This document shows, piece after piece, positions 16,902 through 26,508 of a stretch of DNA of 33,825 nucleotides. The stretch comes from Treponema sp. (GTDB lineage Bacteria; Spirochaetota; Spirochaetia; Treponematales; Breznakiellaceae). The notes beneath the pieces were generated by a model. It was given only the letters and a program-made list of their open reading frames with translations, was not told where the DNA came from and searched no databases. A program made the translations under genes and the position numbers. The DNA is taken from the NCBI GenBank assembly GCA_031283725.1, contig JAITBG010000104.1:1-33825 (forward strand), written 5' to 3'. Position 1 is the stretch's first letter, and the number at the start of each line of letters is the position of its first letter.

Positions 16902-19730
16902 CTAACCTTTCTTGATCCGGGCATCAGCGGCTACAAAGGCGTCCCGCTTGGGATCATATATAATTGGGTTAAGATCGATTTCGGTAATCTCAGGCAGGGA
17001 GAGCATCATGGCGCTGATCCTTTCAATCAGATCCGCCAGGGCATTCTTGTTCACTCCCGGTTTTCCCCGGTATCCTGAGAGCAGCGGTTCACAACGCAGG
17101 CTGTTGATCAGACACAGCGCTTCTTCCCTGCCGATAGGGGGATAGCCGAAAACTACATCCTTCATTATCTCAACCCAGATACCGCCTAGACCGATCATTA
17201 CGGAAGGGCCAAGCTGGGGATCCACAATACCGCCCAGGATTAATTCTATTTCGCCGGGCACCTGTTCCTGGAAGTATATTCCCTTTGCTCCGGGGAAGCG
17301 TTTGAGAAAATCCTTAACCACCTCCGCAAGCTCATCCGCGGAACCTATGTTCAGCCGGACTCCACCCACATCGGACTTGTGTATAATTTCCGGATGTTCG
17401 ATCTTTGCAACTACCGGATAGCTTACGGAAACATTCCGGACTTCCTCAACGGCTCTTAAGAGACCGCTCCGGGGAACGGTGACACTAAAACTGTTCAGTA
17501 TGGCTTGTACGTCCAGGATGGGAAGGTATTCCCCGTGGGGAGCGCTTTCCAATATTTTTTTTGCATGGCTTATCACCTTGCCGGAAAAGCGCATTGCTTC
17601 TTCGGTGAATGAACGGCGGACCCGCATGTTCGCCAGCATGGTGGCAATCTGCTCAGGGTACTGGCTTGTGGGGATGCGGTTTTTGATCAGAACATCACGG
17701 GCGCCCTTGCCGAGGGTACGGCCGAAGAAACTGGTTAATACGGGGATATTCGCTTCCTTCAAAAGCGGAACCAGGGCTTCGGCTATCTTACCGGTATCAA
17801 CCGTAGCGGGGGGTACGCAGCATATCAGCAGGGAATCATACTCACCGCTTTCCAGCATGGCCTTGGCGGCCAGAACGTAATGTTCCGGCGGGGCGGGGGC
17901 CACAATATCCACCGGGTTCTGTACCGATGCTTCCCGCATAAGGTTTTCCCGCAGGAAAGACTTCAGTTTTTCCTGGGGAACCGGCAGGGTGAATCCGTAA
18001 TCACTGAGGGCGTCGGATATGAGAATGCTGGGACCTCCCGCATTAGTCAGATGGGCTACCCGGTTTCCCTTTACCTGCGGCATATTGGCCAGGGCCGCCG
18101 CGCAAACAAACAGATCCTCCAAGGACTGTATCCTGGTGACGCCGGCCTTCCGTATTAGGGCGTCAACGATAGCATCGTTTCCCGCCAGGCTTCCCGTATG
18201 GGAACTAACCGCCGCCAGACCGATGGAGGTTCTGCCCGACTTTAAGAGCAGTATGGGCTTGGTCATCCTGGCCGCCATCTGATAGAACCGGAAGGGTTCC
18301 ACAATGCTTTCCAGATATAGGACCACTACCTTGGTACAGGCATCTTTCTCGTAGAAAGGCAGGAGATCGCAGACCGTAATGTCCGCCTGATTACCCAGGG
18401 ACACTATTGACGAAAATCCAATGCCGAGCTCTTCGGCGTAATCCAGCATACCCGCGCCTATGGAACCGCTTTGCGTAACCAGGGCAACGTTCCCCCTGGC
18501 AATAGCGCCCGACAGAATCGTTGCGTTAAGGTTTATGGCAACATTCATTTCTCCCATACAGTTGGGGCCGATGAGCCGCATGTTGTACCGGTCTACAATT
18601 TCCACGAGCTTTTCCTGGGCGGCAATTCCCTCGCCGCCGGTTTCCTTGAAGCCCGCTGAAATGCAGACTATGGCCTTTACGCCCTTCTTACCGCAGGTTT
18701 CGGCAATTTCCAGCACCGTATGCCCAGGGGTGGAGATGATCGCCAGATCCACCGGGTCCTCAATATCGCTAACCGACGTATAGCCCCTGGCCGTCAGGAC
18801 ATCCTCCCCCCGCATATTAACGGCGTACACCTTTCCCGCGTAGCCCCCCGCCGTTATGTTCTCAACTATGGAGCGGCCTATGCCGGGCTTTTGGGAAGCC
18901 CCGATCACCGCCACGGAATCGGGGTAAAGCAGTTTTTCTGTGCAACGTTTATACAGGAGTATATTCTGCTTCCAACTTTCAATGCGGATACCCTGGGGAA
19001 CCGCTTTTTCCTTATGATAAACATTTCCCGTCTCATCCAGGGCAAATTTTCCCTGGGCAACCTCAAGCAAGGTACGGGCGCCCACTAAGCGGCCCTGCTC
19101 GTTCACCAGTTTAAGGTAGTACCGCATCCGATCCTCATCATTACTGTGGAGGCCGTAGTCCACGGGAACCCCTTCGGAGATAATCAGTATGGGTCCGCCG
19201 TCAACTTCCTTTGTGGCAAGGTGGGATGTGGAGCAAAGGACGTCCTCTCCGGCTTTCAAGGCAAGCCCTACCCCGTTTCCCCCGGCATAGGCCCGCTTCC
19301 CGTCTTTGGAAATGGAAAGATCCGCCGGATGAACATTGATGATGCGGTATTCATCCAAAAGACAATCCGTAGTTGCCCATACATACCCTGCCAGGAGGAT
19401 GAGATCCCCCTTCATAGGCCGGAGCAATTCCAGGGCTTCGGCATCGTACTCCCGGCGTACATCCTGGTCTTTAAGGGGTTTATTCCGTTTCCTGTAGAAC
19501 TCCCTGATATCAATGGACGCATGGGGAAGGCCCAGTTTTTCCGCGGTAACCATGGATTTTGAGAGAGGATCGCTGGAAAAAATTCCCGCCACCTCAAAGG
19601 GACAATCCGCGCCGGATCCTTCCATTTCCTTCTGCATCTCCCAGGCCCTCCAGAGAGTATCCCCGGATCCGGAAGCGTATCCAATCACCCGCAACTTTCC
19701 TGCCGCGGGATTGTGTAGTGATGTTGTCAT
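16902..19730 (-). CDS. Fusion protein: N-terminal PurN/Fmt-like formyltransferase domain plus NDP-forming acyl-CoA synthetase (CoA-binding, CoA-ligase, ATP-grasp)
   Basis: N-terminus YRIINVHPADLS...TSHLATKEVDGGPIL matches N-x-H-P and D-G-G-P of formyltransferases; then VAVIGASQKPGIGRSIVENI, LIGPNCMGEMN, ALVTQSGSIGAGMLDYA, SSHTGSLAGNDA and the ATP-grasp module ending EITEIDLNPIIYD. Confidence 0.9.
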   Translation of the reverse strand: MTTSLHNPAAGKLRVIGYASGSGDTLWRAWEMQKEMEGSGADCPFEVAGIFSSDPLSKSMVTAEKLGLPHASIDIREFYRKRNKPLKDQDVRREYDAEALELLRPMKGDLILLAGYVWATTDCLLDEYRIINVHPADLSISKDGKRAYAGGNGVGLALKAGEDVLCSTSHLATKEVDGGPILIISEGVPVDYGLHSNDEDRMRYYLKLVNEQGRLVGARTLLEVAQGKFALDETGNVYHKEKAVPQGIRIESWKQNILLYKRCTEKLLYPDSVAVIGASQKPGIGRSIVENITAGGYAGKVYAVNMRGEDVLTARGYTSVSDIEDPVDLAIISTPGHTVLEIAETCGKKGVKAIVCISAGFKETGGEGIAAQEKLVEIVDRYNMRLIGPNCMGEMNVAINLNATILSGAIARGNVALVTQSGSIGAGMLDYAEELGIGFSSIVSLGNQADITVCDLLPFYEKDACTKVVVLYLESIVEPFRFYQMAARMTKPILLLKSGRTSIGLAAVSSHTGSLAGNDAIVDALIRKAGVTRIQSLEDLFVCAAALANMPQVKGNRVAHLTNAGGPSILISDALSDYGFTLPVPQEKLKSFLRENLMREASVQNPVDIVAPAPPEHYVLAAKAMLESGEYDSLLICCVPPATVDTGKIAEALVPLLKEANIPVLTSFFGRTLGKGARDVLIKNRIPTSQYPEQIATMLANMRVRRSFTEEAMRFSGKVISHAKKILESAPHGEYLPILDVQAILNSFSVTVPRSGLLRAVEEVRNVSVSYPVVAKIEHPEIIHKSDVGGVRLNIGSADELAEVVKDFLKRFPGAKGIYFQEQVPGEIELILGGIVDPQLGPSVMIGLGGIWVEIMKDVVFGYPPIGREEALCLINSLRCEPLLSGYRGKPGVNKNALADLIERISAMMLSLPEITEIDLNPIIYDPKRDAFVAADARIKKG

Positions 19731-19735
19731 AATTG

Positions 19736-21022
19736 TTATCTACTTCCTAAAACTAAATTTGGCAGCGCGAGTACAATGTTAGGGAACAATATACAGAGAA
19801 ACAACAAAAATACTACCGCCGCTACCATGGGTAGTATCTGTTTGCTTGTTTCAACAAGACTGACATTACCTATCTTTGCCGCCACAAAAAGGCAGGTACC
19901 CACCGGCGGCGTCAATGCGCCTATACAGACATTTATTACCAGCAGGACACCGAAGTATACCGGATCAATGCCAAGCTGATTGGTTACCACCAGGACAATG
20001 GGGCTCAACAGTAAAATGATCGCTAAGGCGTCCAAAAAGCAGCCCATGATTAACACCAAGAGCATGATCAGGAGCAGAACCACCATTGGATTGGTGGATA
20101 CCGCCAGGAAAGCGGCGGCAATCTTCTGGGGAATCTGTTGACTGGTTAATACCCAACTCATAACCGTTGAGGACGAAAGAATCAGGGACACAATGGCGGT
20201 GCTTTTTGCGGCGGTTAGTAGCGACCGTTTGATTGCCGGTATTTTAAGGGTACGTAACACAAAAGCGCCGATGGCAAAGGCATATACCGCGGAAACAACC
20301 GCGGCTTCCGTAGCGGTAAAAAGGCCGGAAAAAATTCCCCCCAATATGATAATGGGCATGAACAACGGCAAAATCGCATCTTTTAAGGCATGGAAAAAAT
20401 CCTTCACCGTTACTTTTTTTGTTTCCCGGGGTATCCCTTGGATCTTTGCCACAAAGAAAGAGTAGGTCATCAAAACCAGGCCGAAAAGGACCCCCGGAAC
20501 CACTCCGGCGATGAACATACGCTCAACGGAAACCCCGGCAATGGTGGCGAAGATGATCATGGGGATACTCGGCGGAATGATGGGGCCTATGGCGCCGCCG
20601 CTTGCAACCAGGGCTGCGGAGAATGGGATACTATAACCCCGTTCCTTCATCGCCGGCAGGAGCATGGCCCCCACGGCTGCGGCGGTGGCAACCGCGGAAC
20701 CGCTCATGGCGGCAAAGATCATGGCAAGCACAATCGCTACGTGGGCAAGCCCTCCGGGAAGGCGGCCTACGATGACGTAGGCAAAGTCCATGAGCCGCTT
20801 GGTGATCCTGGACTCCTCCATAAGCGCCCCGGCGAGCATGAAAAACGGAATGGCCAGGTAGGGGAACGAATCAAGCCCCATATACATACTGTGGCCCACA
20901 ATGATTGGGTTAAAGATACCCTGCCACAGCATAATCCCTATGGCGGTCCCGCTCAGCGCAAAAGCCACCGGCACGCCGATCATTATGGCAAGCAGAAAAA
21001 CACCAAGAAACACTCCTAACAT
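19736..21022 (-). CDS. TRAP transporter large permease (DctM-type), system 1
   Basis: Multi-TM; IPFFMLAGALMEESRITKRLMDFA, MSGSAVATAAAVGAMLLPAMKERGYS, GAIGPIIPPSIPMIIFA. Confidence 0.95.
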   Translation of the reverse strand: MLGVFLGVFLLAIMIGVPVAFALSGTAIGIMLWQGIFNPIIVGHSMYMGLDSFPYLAIPFFMLAGALMEESRITKRLMDFAYVIVGRLPGGLAHVAIVLAMIFAAMSGSAVATAAAVGAMLLPAMKERGYSIPFSAALVASGGAIGPIIPPSIPMIIFATIAGVSVERMFIAGVVPGVLFGLVLMTYSFFVAKIQGIPRETKKVTVKDFFHALKDAILPLFMPIIILGGIFSGLFTATEAAVVSAVYAFAIGAFVLRTLKIPAIKRSLLTAAKSTAIVSLILSSSTVMSWVLTSQQIPQKIAAAFLAVSTNPMVVLLLIMLLVLIMGCFLDALAIILLLSPIVLVVTNQLGIDPVYFGVLLVINVCIGALTPPVGTCLFVAAKIGNVSLVETSKQILPMVAAVVFLLFLCILFPNIVLALPNLVLGSR

Positions 21023-21537
21023 CAGTTACCCCCCGTTTCTTCAAAGTCACGGTCATCAGTCCACATCATGACAAGTCTGATTATCACAAAGATTACCGCG
21101 ATGATGGAACTTGCCGGTAGTATCAGATAAATTGCTCCCATGGGAATGGGCAGGGTTGTTGCCTGCTGCCGGAACTGCCGCTCAATCAGGGCAAAGGAAC
21201 CCCAAACCAGAATAAACAGGATGACGTTTATCAAAAGATAAATTCCCGTTTCCAGCAATTTTCTGGCAATTCCCTCCAATTTGGTTTGGAGTAAATCAAA
21301 GCGGGTCAAGTCGTTGTAATATACAGCGGTGGGTAATCCAAGGAATACTACCCAGATAAACATGAAACGCAGAAGCTCCTCCGCCCAGGTAAAGGCCTTG
21401 CCGAAACAGACGCGTAACAACACCTGTGAAAACATGACCACCGCCATTACTACTATTAATAGCATCAGAAAAGAATTGATGCCTTTCTGAATGCGGGTAC
21501 AGGCGCTTTTGCACACATGGATTAACGAACCGCTCAT
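21022..21537 (-). CDS. TRAP transporter small permease (DctQ-type), system 1
   Basis: Four TM segments; FTWAEELLRFMFIWVVFLGLPTAVY signature; stop overlaps start of DctM (TGATG). Confidence 0.92.
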   Translation of the reverse strand: MSGSLIHVCKSACTRIQKGINSFLMLLIVVMAVVMFSQVLLRVCFGKAFTWAEELLRFMFIWVVFLGLPTAVYYNDLTRFDLLQTKLEGIARKLLETGIYLLINVILFILVWGSFALIERQFRQQATTLPIPMGAIYLILPASSIIAVIFVIIRLVMMWTDDRDFEETGGN

Positions 21538-21556
21538 TTTGCCCTCCCCAATGATA

Positions 21557-22588
21557 CTAACGGCGTTTTGCCTGTAACGCCGCTTCAATACGATCTATAT
21601 AGTCCTTTGCCTCCTGTCCCACCGACTTGATGAGGTCATCGTATACGGGCTGGACAATTTGGCGGAAACCGGTGGTGTCAACCTCATTTACGGCCATATA
21701 CTTCTTCAGCTCCTCGGTAAGTTCATTGTCGAGCCGTTCCGAAATGGGCCGGCTGCGGTCACGAGCGGCGATAACCTCTTCCATGATGATATTTTTTAAA
21801 TCTTCGGGGAGTTTTTTCCAGAATATCTCGGAAACCGTAACCACCGTGGGGGTATACACATGCTGGGTAATACTCAAATACTTTTGCACCTCATACAGCT
21901 TGGAGGCATAGACGATGCTCGGGGGATTTTCCTGACCGTCCACGGTTCCCTGGGCCAGGGCAGTATACAATTCCCCAAAGGCCATGGGCGTAGGATTCCC
22001 GCCCAAGACCCGTATGGTATCCACCACGGTTTTTGTTTCCGGCACCCGCAGTTTAAGTCCCCTGAAATCCTCCGCCCTAGTGATGGGCCGGATATTGTTT
22101 GTGGTGTCCCGCACCAGATTCATCCAGTATGCAAGGATACGTACGCCGGTTTTTTCAACAAACCTTTCGTTCAGCTCCTGACCAATTTCACCGTCAAGAA
22201 TGGCGTATACCTCCTGATTGTTGTTATACATATAGGGCAGTTCCAGCACCCCCATGGGCGCCCAGAATGACGCGAGCCCGCCCGGAGACTGGGTGCTCAT
22301 TTCCAGGGTGCCGAGCTGTAACGCTTCGGTCATAGTCCGCAGGGTACCGAGTTGTCCGCTGGGGTATACCGTTGCTTGAATACGCCCACCGGATCGCTCG
22401 TTCATCGCCTTTGCCAATTCTTCAAAAGTAACGTTAAGAATCTGATCCTGGGCGGTGGTATTTCCGATGCGTATGACAATAGGCCTCGTGTCTTCCCTCG
22501 AAGCCGCCCCATCGTCTTTTTTTGAGCAGGAGCCCAAAAACACCGCGCAAAGCGTAACAACCGCCGTTACGTAAATAATCTTGTGCAT
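21557..22588 (-). CDS. TRAP transporter solute-binding lipoprotein (DctP-type), system 1
   Basis: Lipobox VFLGSC; GRIQATVYPSGQLGTLRTMTEAL; FRGLKLRVPETKTVVDTIRVLGGNPTPMAFGELYTALAQGTVDGQENP. Confidence 0.95.
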   Translation of the reverse strand: MHKIIYVTAVVTLCAVFLGSCSKKDDGAASREDTRPIVIRIGNTTAQDQILNVTFEELAKAMNERSGGRIQATVYPSGQLGTLRTMTEALQLGTLEMSTQSPGGLASFWAPMGVLELPYMYNNNQEVYAILDGEIGQELNERFVEKTGVRILAYWMNLVRDTTNNIRPITRAEDFRGLKLRVPETKTVVDTIRVLGGNPTPMAFGELYTALAQGTVDGQENPPSIVYASKLYEVQKYLSITQHVYTPTVVTVSEIFWKKLPEDLKNIIMEEVIAARDRSRPISERLDNELTEELKKYMAVNEVDTTGFRQIVQPVYDDLIKSVGQEAKDYIDRIEAALQAKRR

Positions 22589-22609
22589 AGTTTTCTCCTC
22601 TTATTATTT

Positions 22610-23821
22610 TCAGATCGATTTTACAATCGCCCTAAATTCCGCCTCTGTGAGATCTCGTTTTTCCTGATAGGACTTTACCTTTACCTTGGGAAGTATTTCG
22701 TCGAATTTTTCCTCGGGAACAGAAAGATTGCACTTGGCAAGCCACGCCTTTACATTGTCCTTACCGCTCTTTTTCCCAAGGAGAAGGTAGGGCTCGTTCT
22801 GTCCCGTAAGGTCCCACTTGTAGGGCAGCATCACCAGGGGGTCATGATCCTTGCAATTTACCCAAAGGCTGGAGGGCAGTCCGGTTTCCCAGAGGAATAT
22901 CTTATCCCCCACAATCGGTTTGGTGGGAGGCACGGGGTTACGGGTCAGATCCGCCACAAAATGGGAAAGTTCCTTAAACCTGATTGTATCAACACCGGTA
23001 TCAATGCCATACATCGCCAAAAGCGCAACCGCCACCGCCTCAAGCTGGGCGCCCCCCGCCCGTTCTCCTATACCGTTTACCGTAACATGGGCAACCTCCG
23101 CGCCGGCGCCGAGCGCGGCAATGGTGCTGGAAACGCCCATGCCGAAATCATCGTGGGCATGAATTTCTACCGGCAAGTCAGGAAACGCCGCTTTCAGTTT
23201 CCGTACCCGGTGGGCCGCTCCTTCCGGAGAAAACACACCAAAGGTGTCTACCAGAACGAGGGAATCCATGTAACCCTCTTCTCTAACCGCCTGAACAAGA
23301 TCGATGAGAAAATTTATTTCCGCCCGGGAAGAATCGGCCAGGAAGAACGATACCTTCAATCCAAGATCTTTTCCCGCCAGGGTCGCGTCTATGGCGGCTT
23401 TTTTTGCCTTATCCACGGTCCACTTTTTGCCGAATTCCAGCAAATGCTCGCTTCCGATGAGTTCCGCGATAACCCCCTGTACCCCGCATTCCTTGGCGAG
23501 CTGCATATCCTTAACCATGTTACGGACAAAAGCGTAAATATCGGCCTTTAATCCAAGGTCGCAAATTTCACGGATCGCTTCGGCGTCTTCCTTAAGGGCA
23601 GCCGGGGTACCTGCCTCAATCCGGTGTACCCCCACCTCGGAAAGTCTCTTCGCAATTTGAACCTTTTCATCCTTGGTCAGGATGATGCCCGGCTGCTGTT
23701 CCCCGTCCCGTAACGTGGTATCAAGAAATTCAACTTTTTTCGGAAAATTGAATTTATCCGTAACTTCTTTGTCATAGTTGGAAGGGCTTACCCACCACTT
23801 GCCTTCTTCATGGTATCCCAT
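22610..23821 (-). CDS. HMGL/LeuA-like aldolase family protein, paralog 1
   Basis: DTTLRDGEQQPGIILTKDEKV, VHRIEAGTPA, VEIHAHDDFGMG, VNGIGERAGGAQLEAV; lacks a LeuA regulatory C-terminal domain. Confidence 0.9.
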   Translation of the reverse strand: MGYHEEGKWWVSPSNYDKEVTDKFNFPKKVEFLDTTLRDGEQQPGIILTKDEKVQIAKRLSEVGVHRIEAGTPAALKEDAEAIREICDLGLKADIYAFVRNMVKDMQLAKECGVQGVIAELIGSEHLLEFGKKWTVDKAKKAAIDATLAGKDLGLKVSFFLADSSRAEINFLIDLVQAVREEGYMDSLVLVDTFGVFSPEGAAHRVRKLKAAFPDLPVEIHAHDDFGMGVSSTIAALGAGAEVAHVTVNGIGERAGGAQLEAVAVALLAMYGIDTGVDTIRFKELSHFVADLTRNPVPPTKPIVGDKIFLWETGLPSSLWVNCKDHDPLVMLPYKWDLTGQNEPYLLLGKKSGKDNVKAWLAKCNLSVPEEKFDEILPKVKVKSYQEKRDLTEAEFRAIVKSI

Positions 23822-23881
23822 ATTGACTACTCCTTATAAGGTTAAGATATAGATTTACTAAAATTGCTTTTCAAAAAACCA

Positions 23882-24643
23882 TCACCACTTACGGACCAGG
23901 TTGCCGCCGTCTACCAGGATGTCGGTTCCGTAAATAAACTTTGCTTCATCGCTTGCCAAAAACAGAATCGCCCGGCTTATGTCCTGGGGCAGGCCGTAGG
24001 AACCGTACGGGGTCTTGGCAAGTTTTGCTTTGACCGCATCGGTGTCCAGCCAGGGAGCGGAAAGGGGGGTGTAAACGGACCCCGGAGAGACGCTGTTACA
24101 GCGGATCCCCCTGCCTCCATAGTCAAACGTAATCTGGCGGATCAGCCCCAAAAGGCCGTGTTTTGAGGTGGTATAGGCAACTCCGCCGTGTCCTCCTATG
24201 TGTCCCGCAATGGAGCAGGTAAACACAATGACCCCGCCGGAATTTTCGAGCATGTGGGGGATAAGGTTGCGCATGCAGTAAAACGCGCCGGTGAGGTTCA
24301 CGTCTATCACCCGCCGCCACACTTCGGGGCTTACCTCCAACAGGTTTTTATAATTATCAAAGGCCGCAGCATTACCGACAAAAATGTCGATCCTGCCGAA
24401 GGTTTTGATCGTTTCCGCGTACATAGCCTTAACGCTTTCCTCAGAGCCTATGTCGCCCTCAATAACGATGACTTTTCCTCCGGTGGCGGCGATCTCCCCG
24501 CCGACCGCCCTTCCTGAAGCCTCCCCGGGGAGACACAGGATCGCCACATTCGCCCCCTCGGCGGCAAAGGCTTTGGAGGTGGCCTCTCCTATTCCGCTTG
24601 AGCCGCCGGTTACAATAACCGTTTTTCCGCTGAATCGAGTCAT
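23882..24643 (-). CDS. Short-chain dehydrogenase/reductase (SDR)
   Basis: TGGSSGIGEA cofactor motif, NAAAF, S...YTTSK catalytic motif, IRCNSVSPGSVYTP. Confidence 0.95.
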   Translation of the reverse strand: MTRFSGKTVIVTGGSSGIGEATSKAFAAEGANVAILCLPGEASGRAVGGEIAATGGKVIVIEGDIGSEESVKAMYAETIKTFGRIDIFVGNAAAFDNYKNLLEVSPEVWRRVIDVNLTGAFYCMRNLIPHMLENSGGVIVFTCSIAGHIGGHGGVAYTTSKHGLLGLIRQITFDYGGRGIRCNSVSPGSVYTPLSAPWLDTDAVKAKLAKTPYGSYGLPQDISRAILFLASDEAKFIYGTDILVDGGNLVRKW

Positions 24644-24646
24644 GGA

Positions 24647-25216
24647 TTATTCCTTCCCGTAATACATTTGCAGATAATAAAAGCTGACAGTATCGGCATA
24701 TTTAACAATCATCGCTTCCCGTGTTTTACAGGCATTGTCCCCGGTGGGCGAAAATAAGGCCGAGTGGGCTAGGATGATGTGTACCACCGGAAGGGGCAGC
24801 CCATGTTTCTGCGCAAGATGGGCTCCCGAACAGGGGTGGGGACACAATTCACTAATAGGTTTCATGAAGGCTTCTTTTCCATCCCAGTCCATTTCGATAA
24901 AGTTTCCCACATCGTGGAGCAGCGCCCCGGCAATAAGGGCATCCCGGTCAATGGCGCCCGCCGCCCTTTCAGTTTCCAGCAGCCCGTCATAGAGGGCAAG
25001 GCAGAGCTTAGTGACGCTCCGGATGTGGTCCACGTCGTTAAAGGGCGCTTTTTTGCTCAGGCCCTTCACCACCACCGGGCAGTTCGTAATACCTTTTTTA
25101 TCCCAGCCCCCGGTGACTATCGCGTCAAGCAGGGTTTCCGCGCACTTTTTCCGGAGATCCTCATCCTTAATAAGAAGATGCTCAGGCATCAGTTGGTATA
25201 TATCTTCTACGGTCAT
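24647..25216 (-). CDS. HD domain phosphohydrolase
   Basis: VDHIRSVTKLCLALYD...AGALLHDVGNFIEMDW...CPHPCSGAHLA...YADTVSFY. Confidence 0.85.
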   Translation of the reverse strand: MTVEDIYQLMPEHLLIKDEDLRKKCAETLLDAIVTGGWDKKGITNCPVVVKGLSKKAPFNDVDHIRSVTKLCLALYDGLLETERAAGAIDRDALIAGALLHDVGNFIEMDWDGKEAFMKPISELCPHPCSGAHLAQKHGLPLPVVHIILAHSALFSPTGDNACKTREAMIVKYADTVSFYYLQMYYGKE

Positions 25217-25226
25217 GTTCTTCTCC

Positions 25227-26507
25227 TCATTTTTTCGCTAAGGCGGGAAGCCAGGTAGAAAGGCCGGGGATAACGATGATAAACACCTGACATACCAGCA
25301 GCGCTATTACCGGGCCTACTACGGCTTTGAGAATATCCTTGATGGGAATACCGGTAATTCCCGCCGCAGCATAGAGATTGCATCCAACCGGCGGGGTAAC
25401 AAAGCCGATGGCAAGGTTCGCTACCATAATTGTTCCAAAGTGGATGGGATTTAACCCGATACCTACTGCTATGGGCAGTAAAATGGGACACAGAACAACG
25501 ATTGCCGCCAGAGTATCCAGAAACATACCGGCAACCAAAAGAATGATATTGATTAAAACTATTATCAGAATCCTGTTGTCTGTAAACTTCAGGATAGCTG
25601 TGGTGATAGTCGAGGGTATGTTCTGAATAGCCAGGACCCGCCCAAAGACAGTCGCCACGGCAACAATGATCAGTATAGGTGCGTTTAACCTGGCAGCTCG
25701 AAGCAAAATCCCCGGGATGTCCGTTATCTTGATGGTACGGTAGATAAGCAGGCTTACCAGTATCCCGTAGAGAGCCGCTACCCCCGCCGCTTCGGTGGCG
25801 GTAAAGATGCCGCTGTAGATCCCCCCAATGATTACTACCGGACAAAGCAGAGCCCAAATACCGTCAATTAGGGCTTTAAGTATCCCCATGCGCGGTTCCT
25901 GGGAATCGTCAAGGACAACCGGGTGGGCCCTGCTGAAGACGTGGGCATAGAACATCAGGGCTACGCCGCACAAAATACCGGGGAATACCCCGGCCAGGAA
26001 CAAATCTCCGATGGATTCGCCGCTGGAAACTCCGTACATCACCATAGGCAGGCTGGGAGGAATCAATACCCCCAAGCCCCCTGACGCTGCGGTAAGGGCG
26101 GTGATAAACCGCCGATCATAGCCTTGTCTGGTCATGATGGGGATCATGATGGTTCCCACCGCCGCGAAGGTTGCGGCCCCTGAACCGGAGATGGCGCCAA
26201 AGAGCATACAGGTAAACACCGTCGCCATGGGCACGCCGCCGGTAAAGCCCCCTACGCAGGCGTTGGCGAAGTTAAAAAGCCGTCTTGAAATACCCCCGGT
26301 TGCCATAACTTCTCCGGCAAAGATAAAGATCGGCACCGCAAGTATGGGGAAGGAATCCATGGACGACACGATTCCCCGTCCGAGGAAGAGCAGGGAAACG
26401 CTGCCGCCGAAGACAGAATTGGCAAAGAGTCCCAATCCCATGGCTGCGGCGATGGGTACGCCCAGGACCATAAGTCCAAAAAATATGAGAAACAATGCCG
26501 CAATCAT
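25227..26507 (-). CDS. TRAP transporter large permease (DctM-type), system 2
   Basis: VPIFIFAGEVMATGGISRRLFNFA, AISGSGAATFAAVGTIMIPIM, GVLIPPSLPMVMYG. Confidence 0.95.
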   Translation of the reverse strand: MIAALFLIFFGLMVLGVPIAAAMGLGLFANSVFGGSVSLLFLGRGIVSSMDSFPILAVPIFIFAGEVMATGGISRRLFNFANACVGGFTGGVPMATVFTCMLFGAISGSGAATFAAVGTIMIPIMTRQGYDRRFITALTAASGGLGVLIPPSLPMVMYGVSSGESIGDLFLAGVFPGILCGVALMFYAHVFSRAHPVVLDDSQEPRMGILKALIDGIWALLCPVVIIGGIYSGIFTATEAAGVAALYGILVSLLIYRTIKITDIPGILLRAARLNAPILIIVAVATVFGRVLAIQNIPSTITTAILKFTDNRILIIVLINIILLVAGMFLDTLAAIVVLCPILLPIAVGIGLNPIHFGTIMVANLAIGFVTPPVGCNLYAAAGITGIPIKDILKAVVGPVIALLVCQVFIIVIPGLSTWLPALAKK

Positions 26508-26508
26508 G

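Noticed and set aside
22583-23551. 322-aa ORF on + strand
   Set aside because: Antisense to HMGL paralog 1; no start signal or domain features.
25213-25857. 214-aa ORF on - strand
   Set aside because: Out-of-frame overlap within the DctM2 gene; sequence rich in S/H/R/Y as expected for a frame-shifted shadow.
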